DNA from: Mesorhizobium loti
Lineage (GTDB): Bacteria; Pseudomonadota; Alphaproteobacteria; Rhizobiales; Rhizobiaceae
Reading direction: 5' to 3'
DNA length: 64,000 nt
Assembly: GCA_014189435.1 (NCBI GenBank)
Contig: CP050293.1
Location: forward strand, 1,245,001-1,309,000
In this document: piece after piece, positions 16,575 through 27,800 of the stretch
Layout of the letters: each line of letters opens with the position of its first letter
Numbering within the stretch: position 1 is the first letter of the stretch
The notes under the pieces: model-generated
Told to the model about the DNA's origin: nothing
What the model saw: the letters and a program-made list of their open reading frames with translations, nothing else
Database searches by the model: none
Position numbers and translations under genes: made by a program

Positions 16575-17251
16575 ATGCGAAGCAGACTTCTTGCGCTCGG
16601 CCTGTTTTCCGTCGCCGCAATTCACCCCGTGCTGGCGGCACAGCCCGATCCGGGCCCCGGTGAGCCCCCGGTCATGGCAATGCAGGATGGACCCGGTCCG
16701 CATGGGCCGATGCGGCATGGTCCTCAGGGTTTTGGCCCGCAAGCTTTTGGGCCTGAAGGCTTTGGTCCCCGCCGCATGGGCCCGCCGCCGGAATTCATGC
16801 TGGCCGCCAGGCTGGCCGCGCTCGAGACCCGCGTCGGCATCCGCACCGAACAGCTCGATGCCTGGCGCGACTACACAAGCGCGCTGCAGGCCGTGCTTTC
16901 GCCGCCGCGGCATGATCGCGGCCCTGGCGGGACTGGCGAGGGCGGTCGCGGTCCCGACGCCGGCGCTCCCGAGGATCCTGGCGGCAAGCCAGATCCCTTC
17001 GCCTTCCAGGAAAAGCTGGCCGACGACGTCACCGCGCGCGCGGTTTCGGCCGGCAAACTGAAGGACGCGATCGCTGAACTGCGCGCCAAGCTGACGCCCG
17101 AACAACTCGAACTCCTCGCTTCGGCGGAACGCCCCCATGGACCACCCCCGGTCCCTGGGGCGGTCCTCCGAACGATGCAGCCGGCCCCAGAGGCTTGCCC
17201 AACGATGGCAGGCCGCTCCCACCCCAGCCCGGGAATGACGAGCAACTCTGA
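16575..17251 (+). CDS. Spy/CpxP-like periplasmic protein, frameshifted near the C-terminus
   Basis: The start at 16575 follows AAAGGAAC. A signal peptide (about 1-20, LLALGLFSVAAIHPVLAA) precedes a Gly/Pro/His-rich segment (GPHGPMRHGPQGFG). A helical region follows, with QLDAWRDYTSALQAVL and KLTPEQLELLASAERP; LTPEQ is the LTXXQ signature of this chaperone/metal-response family. At a run of five C (17145-17149) the frame drifts. Adding one C gives a Gly/Pro-rich tail (GPWGGPPNDAAG) ending at TGA 17249-17251, about 225 residues in total. Without it the reading continues about 55 codons of unlikely composition. It is divergent from the two-component operon and probably its target. Confidence 0.8.
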
Positions 17252-17869
17252 CCGACTGCGCCGGCCGGCCCGGTACCCAACCCGTTCTCGGGCCGGTCGG
17301 TTCTCTTCAGGGATGGCGGGCGTATCTTCGCCATCCCTGGCTTTCAAATCACGCCCAGTTCGAATCACGCCCAATTCAAATCACGCAACGGAAGCACGAC
17401 AATGTGGGAAGCTATGATCATGCTGCGGCTGCTCGCGTCCGCCAGCCCGAGGCTCTCGTTCGGCCCTGCCGGGCGCGGCATGCCGTCGGCCGCACGCGTA
17501 ATGCCGCTGGCCCTGCCGGTCGACACGCTGAAGGGCGCGATCCGCCTGAGCTTCGCCGCCTGGCGGCTGTCGCTCCCGCTCACCACAAACAACCACGCAG
17601 ATCATGACCGCAAGATCGCGTGAGACTCCGGCAAGGCGCTTGGCATGTCATCGCTGATCGGCATAATGATGCCGGTGGGCATCGCGGCCAGCTACTCGAC
17701 CCTCGAGCAGTTCCGGCCGCCGAGAAGGAGCGCGACATGAGCCGCTTCGAAACATTGCTCGAAGCCGCCCGCAGACGGGCGCGGCCCAACATCGTGATAT
17801 GGATCGGCATGCCCTCGACCAAGCGGTCCATTGTCCATGCGCACGCAATTCCAGGGAAAGATCCAGGCC
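17252..17869 (+). other. 618-bp interval with no confident gene
   Basis: Between the Spy-like gene and the efflux operon I see only weak candidates. A 73-codon frame at 17402-17623 begins MWEAMIMLRLLASASPR. A 49-codon frame at 17737-17886 begins MSRFETLLEAARRRARP; it has a good RBS (AAGGAG at about 17724) but no family and overlaps the adaptor gene. The second could be a leader peptide or an unannotated small protein. The promoter of the RND operon should lie here. The stretch AATTCGAATCACGCCCA / AATTCAAATCACGC near 17342-17385 is a short imperfect direct repeat. Confidence 0.4.
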
Positions 17870-19132
17870 ATGACTTTCAAGCCTAGCCAGTCTCGTTTGT
17901 TGGCACGCCGTCTCGCACCCTGGGCGGGACTGCTTGTCGCCACCGTTCTGCTGGCCGCCTGCTCGCAGGAGAGCAGCGCTCCCGCCGGCATGGGCGCGGC
18001 CGGCAAACCGGAAGTCGGCATCGTCACCCTGCATCCGCAGTCGGTCGCGATAACGGCCGAACTGTCGGGGCGCACGGCGGCCTCGCTGATTGCCGAGGTA
18101 CGCCCGCAGGTCAACGGCATCATCCAGCAGCGCCTGTTCAAGGAGGGCAGCGAGGTGGCGGCGGGACAGCCGCTCTACCTGATCGATCCGGCAAGCTACA
18201 AGGCGTCCTATGACAGCGCGGTCGCGGCGCAGCAGAAGGCCGAAGCGGCGGTGCCTACCGCGCAAGCCAAGTTCGATCGTTATGCAGGGCTGTTGAAGCA
18301 GAACGTTGTTTCCAAACAGGATTATGACGATGCCGCCGCCACGCTGGCGCAGGCGCAAGCCGATGTCGCCTCGGCCAAGGCCAGCGTCGAGACGGCGCGC
18401 ATCAGCCTCGACCGCACCTCGATCACCGCACCGATCGCCGGCCGCATCGACAAGTCCACGCTGACGCCCGGCGCGCTGGTCACCGCCAACCAGGACACGG
18501 TGCTGACCACCATCCGTGCGCTCGATCCGATCAATGTCGACGTCACGCAATCGAGCACCAATCTGCTCAATCTGCGCCAGGCCATCTCGGAAGGGCGGCT
18601 GAAGTTCAGCGGCCCCAATGTCAGCGTCAAGCTGAAGCTCGAAAACGGCACCATCTACACACAGACCGGCAAGATGGAATTCGCCGGCGCCAATGTCGAC
18701 CAGACTACCGGTACCTTTGCGCTCAGGGCCGAGTTCCCCAATCCCGACCGCCTGCTTTTGCCCGGCATGTATGTGCGGGCGCTGGTCGAGGAGGGCGTCG
18801 CCCAGAACAGCTTCCTGGTGCCGCAGCGCGCCGTCAGCCGCAACACCAAGGGTGAGGCCACCGCCATGGTCATCAATGCCGCGGGGAAGGTCGAGACCCG
18901 CGTCCTCGCGGTGCGCAACAGCGTCGGCAACAACTGGCTGGTGGATTCGGGTGTCGGCGACGGCGACCGCGTCATCGTCGAGGGCATGCAGCTGGTGCGT
19001 CCCGGCGGCGATGCGACGGGCGTCGAGGTGACGATCGACGAGACGACCGGCGAGGTCAAGGATCGCGGGCAGGGCGCTTCGGCCGCATCCAACGCGGCCA
19101 AACCGGCGCCTGCCGCCGCGATCGGGAACTGA
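17870..19132 (+). CDS. RND efflux periplasmic adaptor (AcrA/MexA family lipoprotein)
   Basis: The adaptor links the inner-membrane pump to the outer-membrane channel. From the ATG at 17870 it has 420 residues; an in-frame ATG at 17831 would add 13. A lipobox-type signal (ATVLLAACSQ) indicates N-terminal lipidation. The lipoyl/barrel-sandwich halves surround a coiled-coil hairpin: VRPQVNGIIQQRLFKEGSEV, then long Ala/Gln/Lys helices (about 100-180), then RTSITAPIAGRIDKS. A beta-barrel and membrane-proximal domain follow (LLPGMYVRALVEEG, VPQRAVS). It lies 3 bp before the pump gene in an adaptor-pump-channel operon. Confidence 0.94.
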   Translation: MTFKPSQSRLLARRLAPWAGLLVATVLLAACSQESSAPAGMGAAGKPEVGIVTLHPQSVAITAELSGRTAASLIAEVRPQVNGIIQQRLFKEGSEVAAGQPLYLIDPASYKASYDSAVAAQQKAEAAVPTAQAKFDRYAGLLKQNVVSKQDYDDAAATLAQAQADVASAKASVETARISLDRTSITAPIAGRIDKSTLTPGALVTANQDTVLTTIRALDPINVDVTQSSTNLLNLRQAISEGRLKFSGPNVSVKLKLENGTIYTQTGKMEFAGANVDQTTGTFALRAEFPNPDRLLLPGMYVRALVEEGVAQNSFLVPQRAVSRNTKGEATAMVINAAGKVETRVLAVRNSVGNNWLVDSGVGDGDRVIVEGMQLVRPGGDATGVEVTIDETTGEVKDRGQGASAASNAAKPAPAAAIGN

Positions 19133-19135
19133 GCG

Positions 19136-22100
19136 ATGTCCGTATTCTTCATCAACCGGCCGATCTTCGCCTGGGTGATCGCCATCGTGATCATGCTGGG
19201 CGGCCTCTTGGCGCTCACCTCGCTGCCGATCTCGCAATATCCGCAGATCGCGCCGACCACGGTCAACATCAGCGCCACCTATCCGGGCGCCGATGCGCAG
19301 ACGGTGGAAAACTCGGTGACCAAGGTCATCGAGCAAGGCATGACCGGCATCGACAATCTCGACTATATGACGGCGACGTCGACCTCGACCGGTTCGGCCT
19401 CGATCACGCTGACCTTCACCACATCAGCCGATCCCGACACCGCCCAGGTGCAGACGCAAAACAAGCTGCAGCTGGTGCAGTCGCAGCTGCCGCAGGTGGT
19501 GCAGAGCAACGGCATCACCGTCTCCAAATCCTCGACCGGCTTCCTGATGGTCATCGGCTTCGTCTCGACCGACGGCAAGATGAACTCGACCGATCTCGCC
19601 GACTATGTCGACGCCACCGTCAACGACACGCTGAAGCGCGTCGAGGGCGTCGGCTCGACGCAGCTGTTCGGTTCCGGCTATGCCATGCGCATCTGGCTCG
19701 ACCCCGACAAGCTCGCCAAATATGCCTTGATGCCGAGCGACGTGGCCTCGGCGATCGAGGCGCAGAACACGCAGGTTTCGGCCGGCCAGCTCGGCGGCCT
19801 GCCGGCGCGCAAGGGCCAGCAGCTCAATGCCACGGTGACGGCCAAGAGCCGGCTGCAGACCGCCGAACAGTTCCGCAACATCATCCTGAAGAGCCAGACG
19901 GACGGCTCGCTGGTTCGCCTCAACGATGTCGCGACCGTCGAACTCGGCGCCGAAAGCTATACGACGCAGGCCAATTACAACGGCAAGCCGGCGGCGGGCG
20001 TCGCTGTCAACCTGGCGACCGGCGCCAACGCCATCAACACCGCCGAGGCGGTGCGCTCGACGATCGCCCGGTTGAGCTCGACTTTCCCGCAAGGGGTCGA
20101 GGTCGTCTATCCCTACGACACCTCGCCCTTCGTGCGGCTGTCGATCGAGGAGGTGGTCAAGACGCTGGCCGAGGCGATCGTGCTGGTGTTCCTGGTGATG
20201 TTCCTCTTCCTGCAGAACCTGCGCGCCACCATCATCCCGACGATCGCGGTGCCGGTGGTGCTGCTCGGCACGTTCGGCGTGCTGTCGCTGTTCGGCTATT
20301 CCGTCAACACGCTGACCATGTTCGCCATGGTGCTCGCCATCGGCCTTTTGGTCGACGACGCCATCGTCGTCGTCGAGAATGTCGAACGCGTGATGCAGGA
20401 AGAGGGCCTGTCGCCGAAGGAGGCGACGCGCAAGTCGATGCATGAAATCACCGGCGCGCTGATCGGCATCGCCACCGTGCTTTCGGCCGTTTTCGTGCCG
20501 ATGGCTTTCTTCGGCGGCTCGACCGGCATCATCTACCGGCAATTCTCGGTGACGATCGTCTCGGCGATGGTGCTGTCGGTGCTGGTGGCACTTGTGCTGA
20601 CGCCGGCGCTGTGCGCCACCATCCTGCGGCCGCCCAAGGACCATGCGACGCAGACCGGCCCGTTCGGCTGGTTCAACCGTGTCTTCGACCGCGGCACGCT
20701 TGCCTACCGCGACGGCTCGCACAGCATCATCAACCGGTCCTGGCGCTTCCTCGTCGTGTTCCTGGCCATCGTCGTTGCCGTGGGCTGGATGTTTGCCCGG
20801 CTGCCGAGTTCGTTCCTGCCGGAAGAGGACCAGGGCATCCTGATCACCAGCGTGCAGCTGCCGGTCGGCGCGACGCAGGACCGCACCGAGCGCGTGCTGG
20901 CGCAAGTGACCGACCATTATCTCAACCAGGAGAAGGACGTCGTCGACGGGGTGTTCACCGCCTCCGGCTTCGGCTTCGGCGGCGCCGGACAGAATGTCGG
21001 CATCGCCTTCGTGCGGCTGAAGGATTTCGACCTGCGGAAATCGCCGGCTTCTGCCGCGCAGGCGATCGCCGGCCGCGCCATGGGTGCCTTCTCCAAGATC
21101 AGGGATGCGCAGGTCTTCGCGCTCGCGCCTCCGGCCATCCAGGGGTTCGGCAACACCAACGGCTTCGACTTCTACCTGCAGGACGTCAATGGCGCCGGCC
21201 ATGACGCGCTGATCCAGACGCGTAACCAGCTTCTGGCCTTGGCCGGGCAGAGCAAGGTGCTCGCCAACACAAGGCCTAACGGCCAGGAAGACCAGCCGCA
21301 ATTCTCGGTCGACATCGACCAGGAAAAGGCCAGCGCGCTCGGCGTCAGCCTGGCCGACATCAACAACACGCTGTCCACCGCCTGGGGCAGCGACTACGTC
21401 AACGACTTCATCGACCGCGGGCGGGTGAAGCCGGTCTATCTGCAGTCGGACCCGAATTTCCGCATGCAGCCGGAAGACCTGGACAAATGGCAGGTCCGCA
21501 ATGCCAGCGGCGCCATGGTGCCGTTCTCGGCCTTCGCCTCCAGCCACTGGACATTCGGCTCGCCGAGGCTCGAACGCTACAATGGTTCGGCGGCGGTCGA
21601 GATCCAGGGCGCGGCGGCCACGGGCGTCAGCTCGGGTGCCGCCATGGACGAGATCGACAAGCTTGTCGCGCAACTGCCCGCCGGTTATTCCCACGAATGG
21701 ACCGGCCTGTCGCACCAGGAGAAGCTTTCCGGCAATCAGGCGCTGTCGCTCTATGCGATCTCGGCATTGGTCGTGTTCCTGTGTCTGGCGGCACTTTATG
21801 AGAGCTGGTCGATCCCGTTCGCGGTCATGCTCTCGGTGCCGATCGGCATCTTCGGCGCGCTGCTGGCGGCGAGTCTCTTCGGCCAGTCCAACGACGTCTA
21901 TTTCAAGGTCGGCCTGCTGACCACGATCGGTCTCGCCGCCAAGAACGCCATCCTCATCGTCGAGTTCGCCATCGAGCGGCAGACCGCCGGGATGGGGCTC
22001 GTCGAGGCGACGCTGGAAGCGGCGCGACAAAGGCTGCGGCCGATCCTGATGACGTCGCTGGCCTTCATTCTCGGCGTGTTGCCGCTTGCGATTGCCAGTG

Positions 22101-22315
22101 GCGCGGGCTCGGGCGCGCAGAACTCCGTCGGTATCGGCGTCATGGGCGGCATGATCGCGGCGACGGTTATCGGCGTCTTTTTGGTGCCGTTATTGTTCGT
22201 CACGGTGCGGCGCATCTTCAAGGGCAGGGCGGCCAAACAGGATACCGGGCCAGATACTGGGCCAGGTACCGGGCAGAATACAGGCGAGACGCCAGCAACA
22301 GCCAATCAGCAATAA
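19136..22315 (+). CDS. RND multidrug efflux pump (AcrB/HAE1 family)
   Basis: The 1,059-residue inner-membrane drug/proton antiporter has twelve TM helices in two repeats, with large periplasmic loops after TM1 and TM7. The start [16 protein letters not shown] is the family hallmark. Proton-relay residues are present: the Asp pair in [17 protein letters not shown] (about 406-407) and the TM10 Lys in [14 protein letters not shown] (about 934). The periplasmic porter motifs [15 protein letters not shown] and GASQD-like [10 protein letters not shown] are seen. The C-terminal tail is rich in Gly-Thr-Pro repeats and probably disordered. It is the second gene of the efflux operon. Confidence 0.96.
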   Translation: MSVFFINRPIFAWVIAIVIMLGGLLALTSLPISQYPQIAPTTVNISATYPGADAQTVENSVTKVIEQGMTGIDNLDYMTATSTSTGSASITLTFTTSADPDTAQVQTQNKLQLVQSQLPQVVQSNGITVSKSSTGFLMVIGFVSTDGKMNSTDLADYVDATVNDTLKRVEGVGSTQLFGSGYAMRIWLDPDKLAKYALMPSDVASAIEAQNTQVSAGQLGGLPARKGQQLNATVTAKSRLQTAEQFRNIILKSQTDGSLVRLNDVATVELGAESYTTQANYNGKPAAGVAVNLATGANAINTAEAVRSTIARLSSTFPQGVEVVYPYDTSPFVRLSIEEVVKTLAEAIVLVFLVMFLFLQNLRATIIPTIAVPVVLLGTFGVLSLFGYSVNTLTMFAMVLAIGLLVDDAIVVVENVERVMQEEGLSPKEATRKSMHEITGALIGIATVLSAVFVPMAFFGGSTGIIYRQFSVTIVSAMVLSVLVALVLTPALCATILRPPKDHATQTGPFGWFNRVFDRGTLAYRDGSHSIINRSWRFLVVFLAIVVAVGWMFARLPSSFLPEEDQGILITSVQLPVGATQDRTERVLAQVTDHYLNQEKDVVDGVFTASGFGFGGAGQNVGIAFVRLKDFDLRKSPASAAQAIAGRAMGAFSKIRDAQVFALAPPAIQGFGNTNGFDFYLQDVNGAGHDALIQTRNQLLALAGQSKVLANTRPNGQEDQPQFSVDIDQEKASALGVSLADINNTLSTAWGSDYVNDFIDRGRVKPVYLQSDPNFRMQPEDLDKWQVRNASGAMVPFSAFASSHWTFGSPRLERYNGSAAVEIQGAAATGVSSGAAMDEIDKLVAQLPAGYSHEWTGLSHQEKLSGNQALSLYAISALVVFLCLAALYESWSIPFAVMLSVPIGIFGALLAASLFGQSNDVYFKVGLLTTIGLAAKNAILIVEFAIERQTAGMGLVEATLEAARQRLRPILMTSLAFILGVLPLAIASGAGSGAQNSVGIGVMGGMIAATVIGVFLVPLLFVTVRRIFKGRAAKQDTGPDTGPGTGQNTGETPATANQQ

Positions 22316-22327
22316 GGGTTCTTTCAT

Positions 22328-23818
22328 ATGACAGGTTTCGAACGTGGCTCGGTGGCCGCGAGGCGGTTCCTTGCGCCTATGATCAGCACTGTCCTGCTCG
22401 CGGGATGCGTCGTCGGGCCGGACTATCAGGCGCCCATGCTGGCGATGCCGGCGAGCTGGAGCGGCCAGAAGCAGGCAAAGCCGGCCCAGCCGGCGCAACT
22501 GTCGAAATGGTGGCAGCGGCTGCGCGATCCCGAGCTGAACACGCTTGTCGACGAAGCGGTTGCCGGCAATCTCGATGTCGCCACCGCCAAGGCAAAAATC
22601 CGCGAGGCGCGCGCCAGCTATCGCCAGACCGCCGGCACATTGCTGCCGTCGGTCGACGGCTCCGGCTCGGCCACCCGCAACAAGTCGGCCGAGACCACAT
22701 CAGGCTCTGACGCCACCTACAACGAGTACCAGGCCGGCTTCGATGCAAGCTGGGAGCTCGACCTGTTCGGCGCCAACCGAAGGGGCGTCGAGGCCGCCCG
22801 CTACGGGCTGGACGCCTCGCAGGAGGAACTGCGCTCGACGCTTCTGACCCTGGTCGGCGATGTCGCATCCTATTATGCGCAGGCGCGCGGCTATCAGGCC
22901 CGCATCGCGCTCGCCAGGCGCTCGGCCGCATCGCAAAGGCAGACCGCCGAACTCACCCGCACCATGGCGCAGGCGGGCACCGCGACCGCCGCCGATGTCG
23001 CCAAGGCGATGGGGCAGGCGGCGAGCACCGAGGCCGCGGTGCCGACGCTGGAGGCAAGCTATGCGCAAGCCGTGCATCGTCTCGCGGTGCTGACCGGCCG
23101 GCCGCCGGCTGCCCTCAGCGAGCGGCTGAAGCGGGTCGCGCCGATCCCGGCGCCACGCCTGCCGATCCCGACCGGCATTCCCGCCGACCTCCTGCTGTCG
23201 CGGCCCGACGTGCGCATGGCGGAGCGGCAATATGCGCAATACACCGCCAAGATCGGCCAGGCCGAGGCGGCTCGCTATCCCTCGGTCAGCCTGACCGGCG
23301 ACATCAGCACGGCGGCGCTGAAGCTCGGCGATGTCGGCAAGAATTCGTCGATCGGCTGGTCGTTCGGGCCGACGCTCAGCGTGCCGTTGTTCAATGCGGG
23401 TCAGTTGCAGGCGGCCGTCGAGGTCGCCAAGGCGCAGCGCGATCAGTATTTCATTGCCTACAAGGGTTCGGTGCTGACAGCGCTCGAGGATGTCGAGAAC
23501 GCGCTTGTCCTGTTGTCGCAGGAGCGCATCAGGATCAGCAAGCTCGCTTCGTCGGCGAAATCCTATGGCGATGCCGCAAGCCTCGAAAGCACGCTCTACA
23601 AGGCCGGCGAAACCAGCCTTCTCGATGTGCTCGACGCCCAGCGCTCGCTCTACTCGGCCGAGGATTCGCTGCTGCAAAGCCGCGTCCTGCTGGCGACCAA
23701 CTACATAGCCCTCAACAAGGCCCTCGGCGGCGGCTGGGACGGCACGGTCGACAGCACGAAGCCGGAAATCGTCGACGTCAAGACCGGCCCACGGCTGGCG
23801 TCGAAGCCGGCGGCCTGA
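22328..23818 (+). CDS. Outer-membrane efflux channel (TolC/OprM/NodT family lipoprotein)
   Basis: This 496-residue outer-membrane factor has a lipoprotein signal ending in LLAGCVVGPDYQAP (the GPDY motif is a family hallmark, with lipidated Cys at about residue 26). Two outer-membrane-efflux repeats follow, each with long periplasmic alpha-barrel helices (WWQRLRDPELNTLVDEAVAG; QDVENALVLL-type coils) and beta strands (SWELDLFG; RPDVRMAERQYAQ; SLTGDIS). It forms the trimeric exit duct for the adaptor and pump encoded just upstream, 12 bp away. Translation start MTGFERGS follows a GGGTTCTTTC leader with a weak RBS. Confidence 0.94.
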   Translation: MTGFERGSVAARRFLAPMISTVLLAGCVVGPDYQAPMLAMPASWSGQKQAKPAQPAQLSKWWQRLRDPELNTLVDEAVAGNLDVATAKAKIREARASYRQTAGTLLPSVDGSGSATRNKSAETTSGSDATYNEYQAGFDASWELDLFGANRRGVEAARYGLDASQEELRSTLLTLVGDVASYYAQARGYQARIALARRSAASQRQTAELTRTMAQAGTATAADVAKAMGQAASTEAAVPTLEASYAQAVHRLAVLTGRPPAALSERLKRVAPIPAPRLPIPTGIPADLLLSRPDVRMAERQYAQYTAKIGQAEAARYPSVSLTGDISTAALKLGDVGKNSSIGWSFGPTLSVPLFNAGQLQAAVEVAKAQRDQYFIAYKGSVLTALEDVENALVLLSQERIRISKLASSAKSYGDAASLESTLYKAGETSLLDVLDAQRSLYSAEDSLLQSRVLLATNYIALNKALGGGWDGTVDSTKPEIVDVKTGPRLASKPAA

Positions 23819-23939
23819 GCGGTTCGCGGCGCCGTGCCTCATCAAGCCGCCGCTGCTGCCTCACGACAGGGCAGGCCGGTTCAGCCTATCTCCGTGCCGC
23901 CAAACGGTTGCCTTGGCGGCAGGGAAGGACAAAACCAAA

Positions 23940-24821
23940 GTGACATCGATGCCCGTTGCCAGTCGCGAAGCGGCGCCGTTGCCCGTCGCGGCGCTGATGG
24001 GCGCCATGGTGTCGATCCAGATCGGCGCCACCTTCGCCAAGGGCCTGTTCCCGCTGATCGGCGCGCAAGGCACGACGACGCTGCGGCTGGTCATCGGCGC
24101 GCTGATGCTGATCGCGGTGCTGCGGCCCTGGCAGATGCGGCCATCGCGCGCCACTCTGCCGTGGCTGGTCGCCTATGGGGTGACGCTTTGCGCGCTCAAC
24201 CTGCTGTTTTACGCAGCGCTCGCCAGGATTCCGCTCGGCATCGCGGTGGCGCTGGAGTTTTCCGGACCGCTTCTGGTGGCGACGCTGACCTCGCGGCGCG
24301 CCAGCGACTTTGCCTGGATCGCGCTGGCGGTGGCCGGCATCGTGCTGTTGTCGCCCTTCGTCCATTCAGTCGCGCCGCTTGATCCGACCGGGGTGATGCT
24401 GGCGCTGGCGGCCGGCGGCTTCTGGGCGCTCTATATCGTGCTGGCCCAGAAGACCGGCGCGGAGCTTGGCACCCGCACCACCGCCTACGGTATGGCCATC
24501 GCCGCCGTGCTGGTGCTGCCCTTCGGCGTCGCGCAAGCGGGAACCGCGCTGCTGGCGCCCTCGATCCTGGTCAGCGCGCTGCTCGTCGGCCTGTTCTCCA
24601 GCGCGCTGCCGTTCTTTCTGGAGATGGTGGCGCTGACCCGGATGCCGGCCCGCATCTACGGCACGCTGACCTGCCTGGAGCCGGGGCTGGGCGCACTGGC
24701 CGGCTTCCTATTCCTGCACGAGAGCCTGACCGCCACGCAATGCGCCGGGATCGCCGCCGTCATTTCCGCCGCCTTCGGCACGGCGATCACCTCGAAGCCG
24801 CCGGTGCCGTCGCCGGAGTAG
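23940..24821 (+). CDS. DMT-superfamily (EamA/RhtA-like) exporter
   Basis: A ten-helix inner-membrane transporter with two EamA repeats: VAALMGAMVSIQIGATFAKG, TTTLRLVIGALML, IPLGIAVALEFSGPL in the first, and GFWALYIVLAQKTG, TTAYGMAIAAVLVLPFG, LTCLEPGLGALAGFLFLHE in the second. The overall look is that of RhtA-type threonine/homoserine exporters, but substrate is not determinable. I chose the GTG at 23940 because GGAAGGA (23922-23928) sits 11 bp upstream; an ATG at 23949 or a TTG at 23913 are alternatives. It is convergent with the autotransporter gene. Confidence 0.88.
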   Translation: MTSMPVASREAAPLPVAALMGAMVSIQIGATFAKGLFPLIGAQGTTTLRLVIGALMLIAVLRPWQMRPSRATLPWLVAYGVTLCALNLLFYAALARIPLGIAVALEFSGPLLVATLTSRRASDFAWIALAVAGIVLLSPFVHSVAPLDPTGVMLALAAGGFWALYIVLAQKTGAELGTRTTAYGMAIAAVLVLPFGVAQAGTALLAPSILVSALLVGLFSSALPFFLEMVALTRMPARIYGTLTCLEPGLGALAGFLFLHESLTATQCAGIAAVISAAFGTAITSKPPVPSPE

Positions 24822-24899
24822 GGACGGATGCGCGGGATCGTGCCGTAAAGCCTGTCCCGCCGCTGACCGACGTTCGAGCGTTGCCTTTGTCGTTGCTGT

Positions 24900-27800
24900 T
24901 CAGAACCTCAAGTCGAGATCGACCTTTGCGCCCTGGTCGACACCGCCGCCACCGAACTGGCCGGTATAGGACACACCAAGCGTGGCATTGGCCGACATGT
25001 TGAGGTCGAGGCCGGCCTCGATCACTGCTGCGTCCCTGGCGATCGGCGCGCCGGCGATGGTGAAAGCGTCGCCGCCAGCGAAGGCGAAGCTGGAGGTCGG
25101 CGTGACATCGCCGAAGGCATGGCGCCAGCCGAGCATGGCGCGCGCCGTGGCGTTCATGCCGCCCAACGAAAAATCGGTCGAGCCGCGCACGCCAAGCGTG
25201 GTGAAGGTGGCATCGGTGGTCGAACCGGCGCTGGTCAGCGCCGACGCTCCGCCCGTCTCGGTAAAGCCGTCTGTATGCGCGCTGACATAGGCGAGATTGG
25301 CGAAGGGTTCGAACTTGAAGCGCCCAGCATCGGCCTTGTAGGCGAGTTCACCGAAGATCTGAGCGGTGCCGGCATCGTAGTCAGCCGACAGCCCATCCGT
25401 GAAGCCGTCGAAAGCGATGGAGCGTTTGGTCGAAAAACTGCTCCAGCTGTAGGCGGCGCCGGTGCGGAAGGCGATGGCGCCCCAATTGGTGCCGCCATAG
25501 AGACCGAGATGATAGCTGTCGGCCTTGCCGGAGGAATTGCGATCATCGGCATTGAAGGACGAATGGCTGTAGCCGCCGAGCAACCCGACGCGCCAGCTGC
25601 CGACCGACGTGTCGGCGCCAGCCAGCAGGCCGCCGGTCGAGCGGTCGAAGGCGGCGGCGTTGCCGTCACTGTCCGCATTGCCCCAGGAGCCAAAAGCCTG
25701 GCCCCAGACGGCGAAGCGATCGGTATCGGCGGCGACCATTTCGGGGCCGCCTTCGCCATAGGCCATGACCGGCAGGGCGGCGGCGCCAATATCGCCGAAG
25801 GCGGACATGACACGATTGGTGACTGCATCGCGGACGAAGCGGCTGTCCTCGACCAGCATCCCCTTGGCCGAGGCGTGGACCTCCCCTGACAGCTGGTCGA
25901 AGGCGTCACGCGCGGCAGCCTCTGTCGGCAGCAAAAGGATAGCGTCATAGAGCGGATTGCCGCTGCCCAGGCTTTCCGCGCCGCTGCCGATGGCGATCTG
26001 GTTGGGCGTCAGCCCGGCATCGTTGAAGCCGTACACCAACACATCGAGATAGGCATTGTTCAAGTCGTAGGTATCCGTCACCGACAGGAACGCGGTGCTG
26101 GTGACCCCCGTCACAGCGGCGAACTCGCCGGTCAGCCCGAGATCGGCGGTCAGCACCGTGTAGCGGCCGGCGGTGATGCCTTGCGCCGTCACCGCCAGGG
26201 TCGAGCCGGTGATGGTGGCGACGCCGGTGGTGTGAAGGAGATCCGATTGAAGTGCGGCGTTGACGTCGATGGCGTAGGTCGAACCGGCCGCCAGCGTCAC
26301 AGTGCCGGCAAGCTCCGTGCGGTCGCCGGCGCCGCCATCCTGCATGGTCAGGCGGCCGGCATTGGACAGCAATTCGAGGCCGCTGAAGGTGGTGGTCTCC
26401 TGCGTTGCGCCATTGCTGGCGGTCCTGAGAGAGGCCGCGGCCGTATTCGTTACGGTGTCGATGCCGGCGCCGAACAGGCTGGTGCCGCCGGTTGTCCAGG
26501 TGGCGTAGTTGGTCACGAGGTCGGCGTAATCGCCGAGCTCCACCCGGCCGGTCAGCGCACCGCCATTGAGAATTGTCGTGGCGCCATCAGAGGTGGTGAT
26601 GGCCAGTGCCGCGGCCGTCAGGGCGCTGTTGTGCGTCGCGCCGGAAAGGGTGATGCCGATTGCATTGCCATTGGTCGAGGTTGCCGAAATCGCGGCGATG
26701 TCGCCTTTGACCGTGCCGTTGGTGATGATGGCGGTCGCGCCGGTGCCTTTGTCAAGGGTGGTGATGCCCGTCGTACCCGAGACGTTGCCGGTGGTCACAA
26801 TGATCGCACCCGCAGCACCGGCCTCGATCTGCTGGGCGATGATGGCGATATTGCCTGTCGACGTGACATCACCCGCCGTCACCGTCACGTTGCCACCGGT
26901 CGACTGCGCGGAGATACCGCGGCCGGTGGTCGCAATGACCGGGCCGACTGCGGTCACCGTGGTCGCGCCCGTGCCGCCGTTATAGGCATAGATGCCTGTC
27001 GTGCCCGAGACTTTGCCTGCGCTCACATCGACTGTGCCTGCAGCAGTACCTGCCTGCAGAGCGAAGATGCCCACATTGCCGGTGGAGGTGACATCGCCCG
27101 CATTCACCGCGATGTCGCCGCCGGCCGACTGCGCGAAGATGCCGGTGCCGGTCGTCGTGGTGACCGGGCCGAGCGTAGTCACCGTGGTCGAGCCGGTGCC
27201 TTTGTTATTGGCATAGATGCCGAAGTCGGCGTCGACCGACCCGTTAGCGGTCACGTCGATGTTGCCGGTCGCCGCAGCCGGCGAGATCTGGGCAACTATG
27301 CCTGCGTAGCCCGCCTGTAGGTCGCCATTGGCGACAATCGCGACGTTGCCAGTCAACGACACACTCTGGACGTCTATACCGTTCCTGCCCGCCGCCAGCG
27401 CGGTCACCGCGCCCGTGGTGACGCTGATGTCGCCGCCTATGGCCGTGTCGCGAACGTAGAAACCATTGCCGCCGGTCGAGCTGCTGGCGCCGGAGATGTC
27501 GACCGTGACCGTGCCCGCGCCGTTGTTCTGGATGGTCGCCGCGTTGCCGGCCCCGCCGACGAACCCACCGGCGCCGGTAACGCTGATGTCGCCCGAACCG
27601 AGGGTGCCCCCGGTCAGCAACAGGCCGGTCGTGCCGGTCACCGTGTCGGCGACGCTCACGCTCACCGCGCCATTGCCGGTTGCCTTGATGCCCTCGGCGA
27701 GCGTGCCGGTCACCGTGCCGTTGGCGATGATATTGATCGCAAGGGTGCCGTAGTTGGTCGCATTGATGCCGGTCGTGCCCGAGACGTTGCCTGCGGTCAC

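Noticed and set aside
17648..19336. A 562-codon minus-strand frame opposite the efflux adaptor
   Set aside because: Antisense shadow; the adaptor on the plus strand has lipobox, lipoyl and barrel motifs.
19424..22030. An 868-codon open frame antisense to the RND pump
   Set aside because: It is a mirror of high-G+C codon use; the product has no motif, signal or membrane pattern, whereas the plus strand encodes a complete AcrB-type pump.
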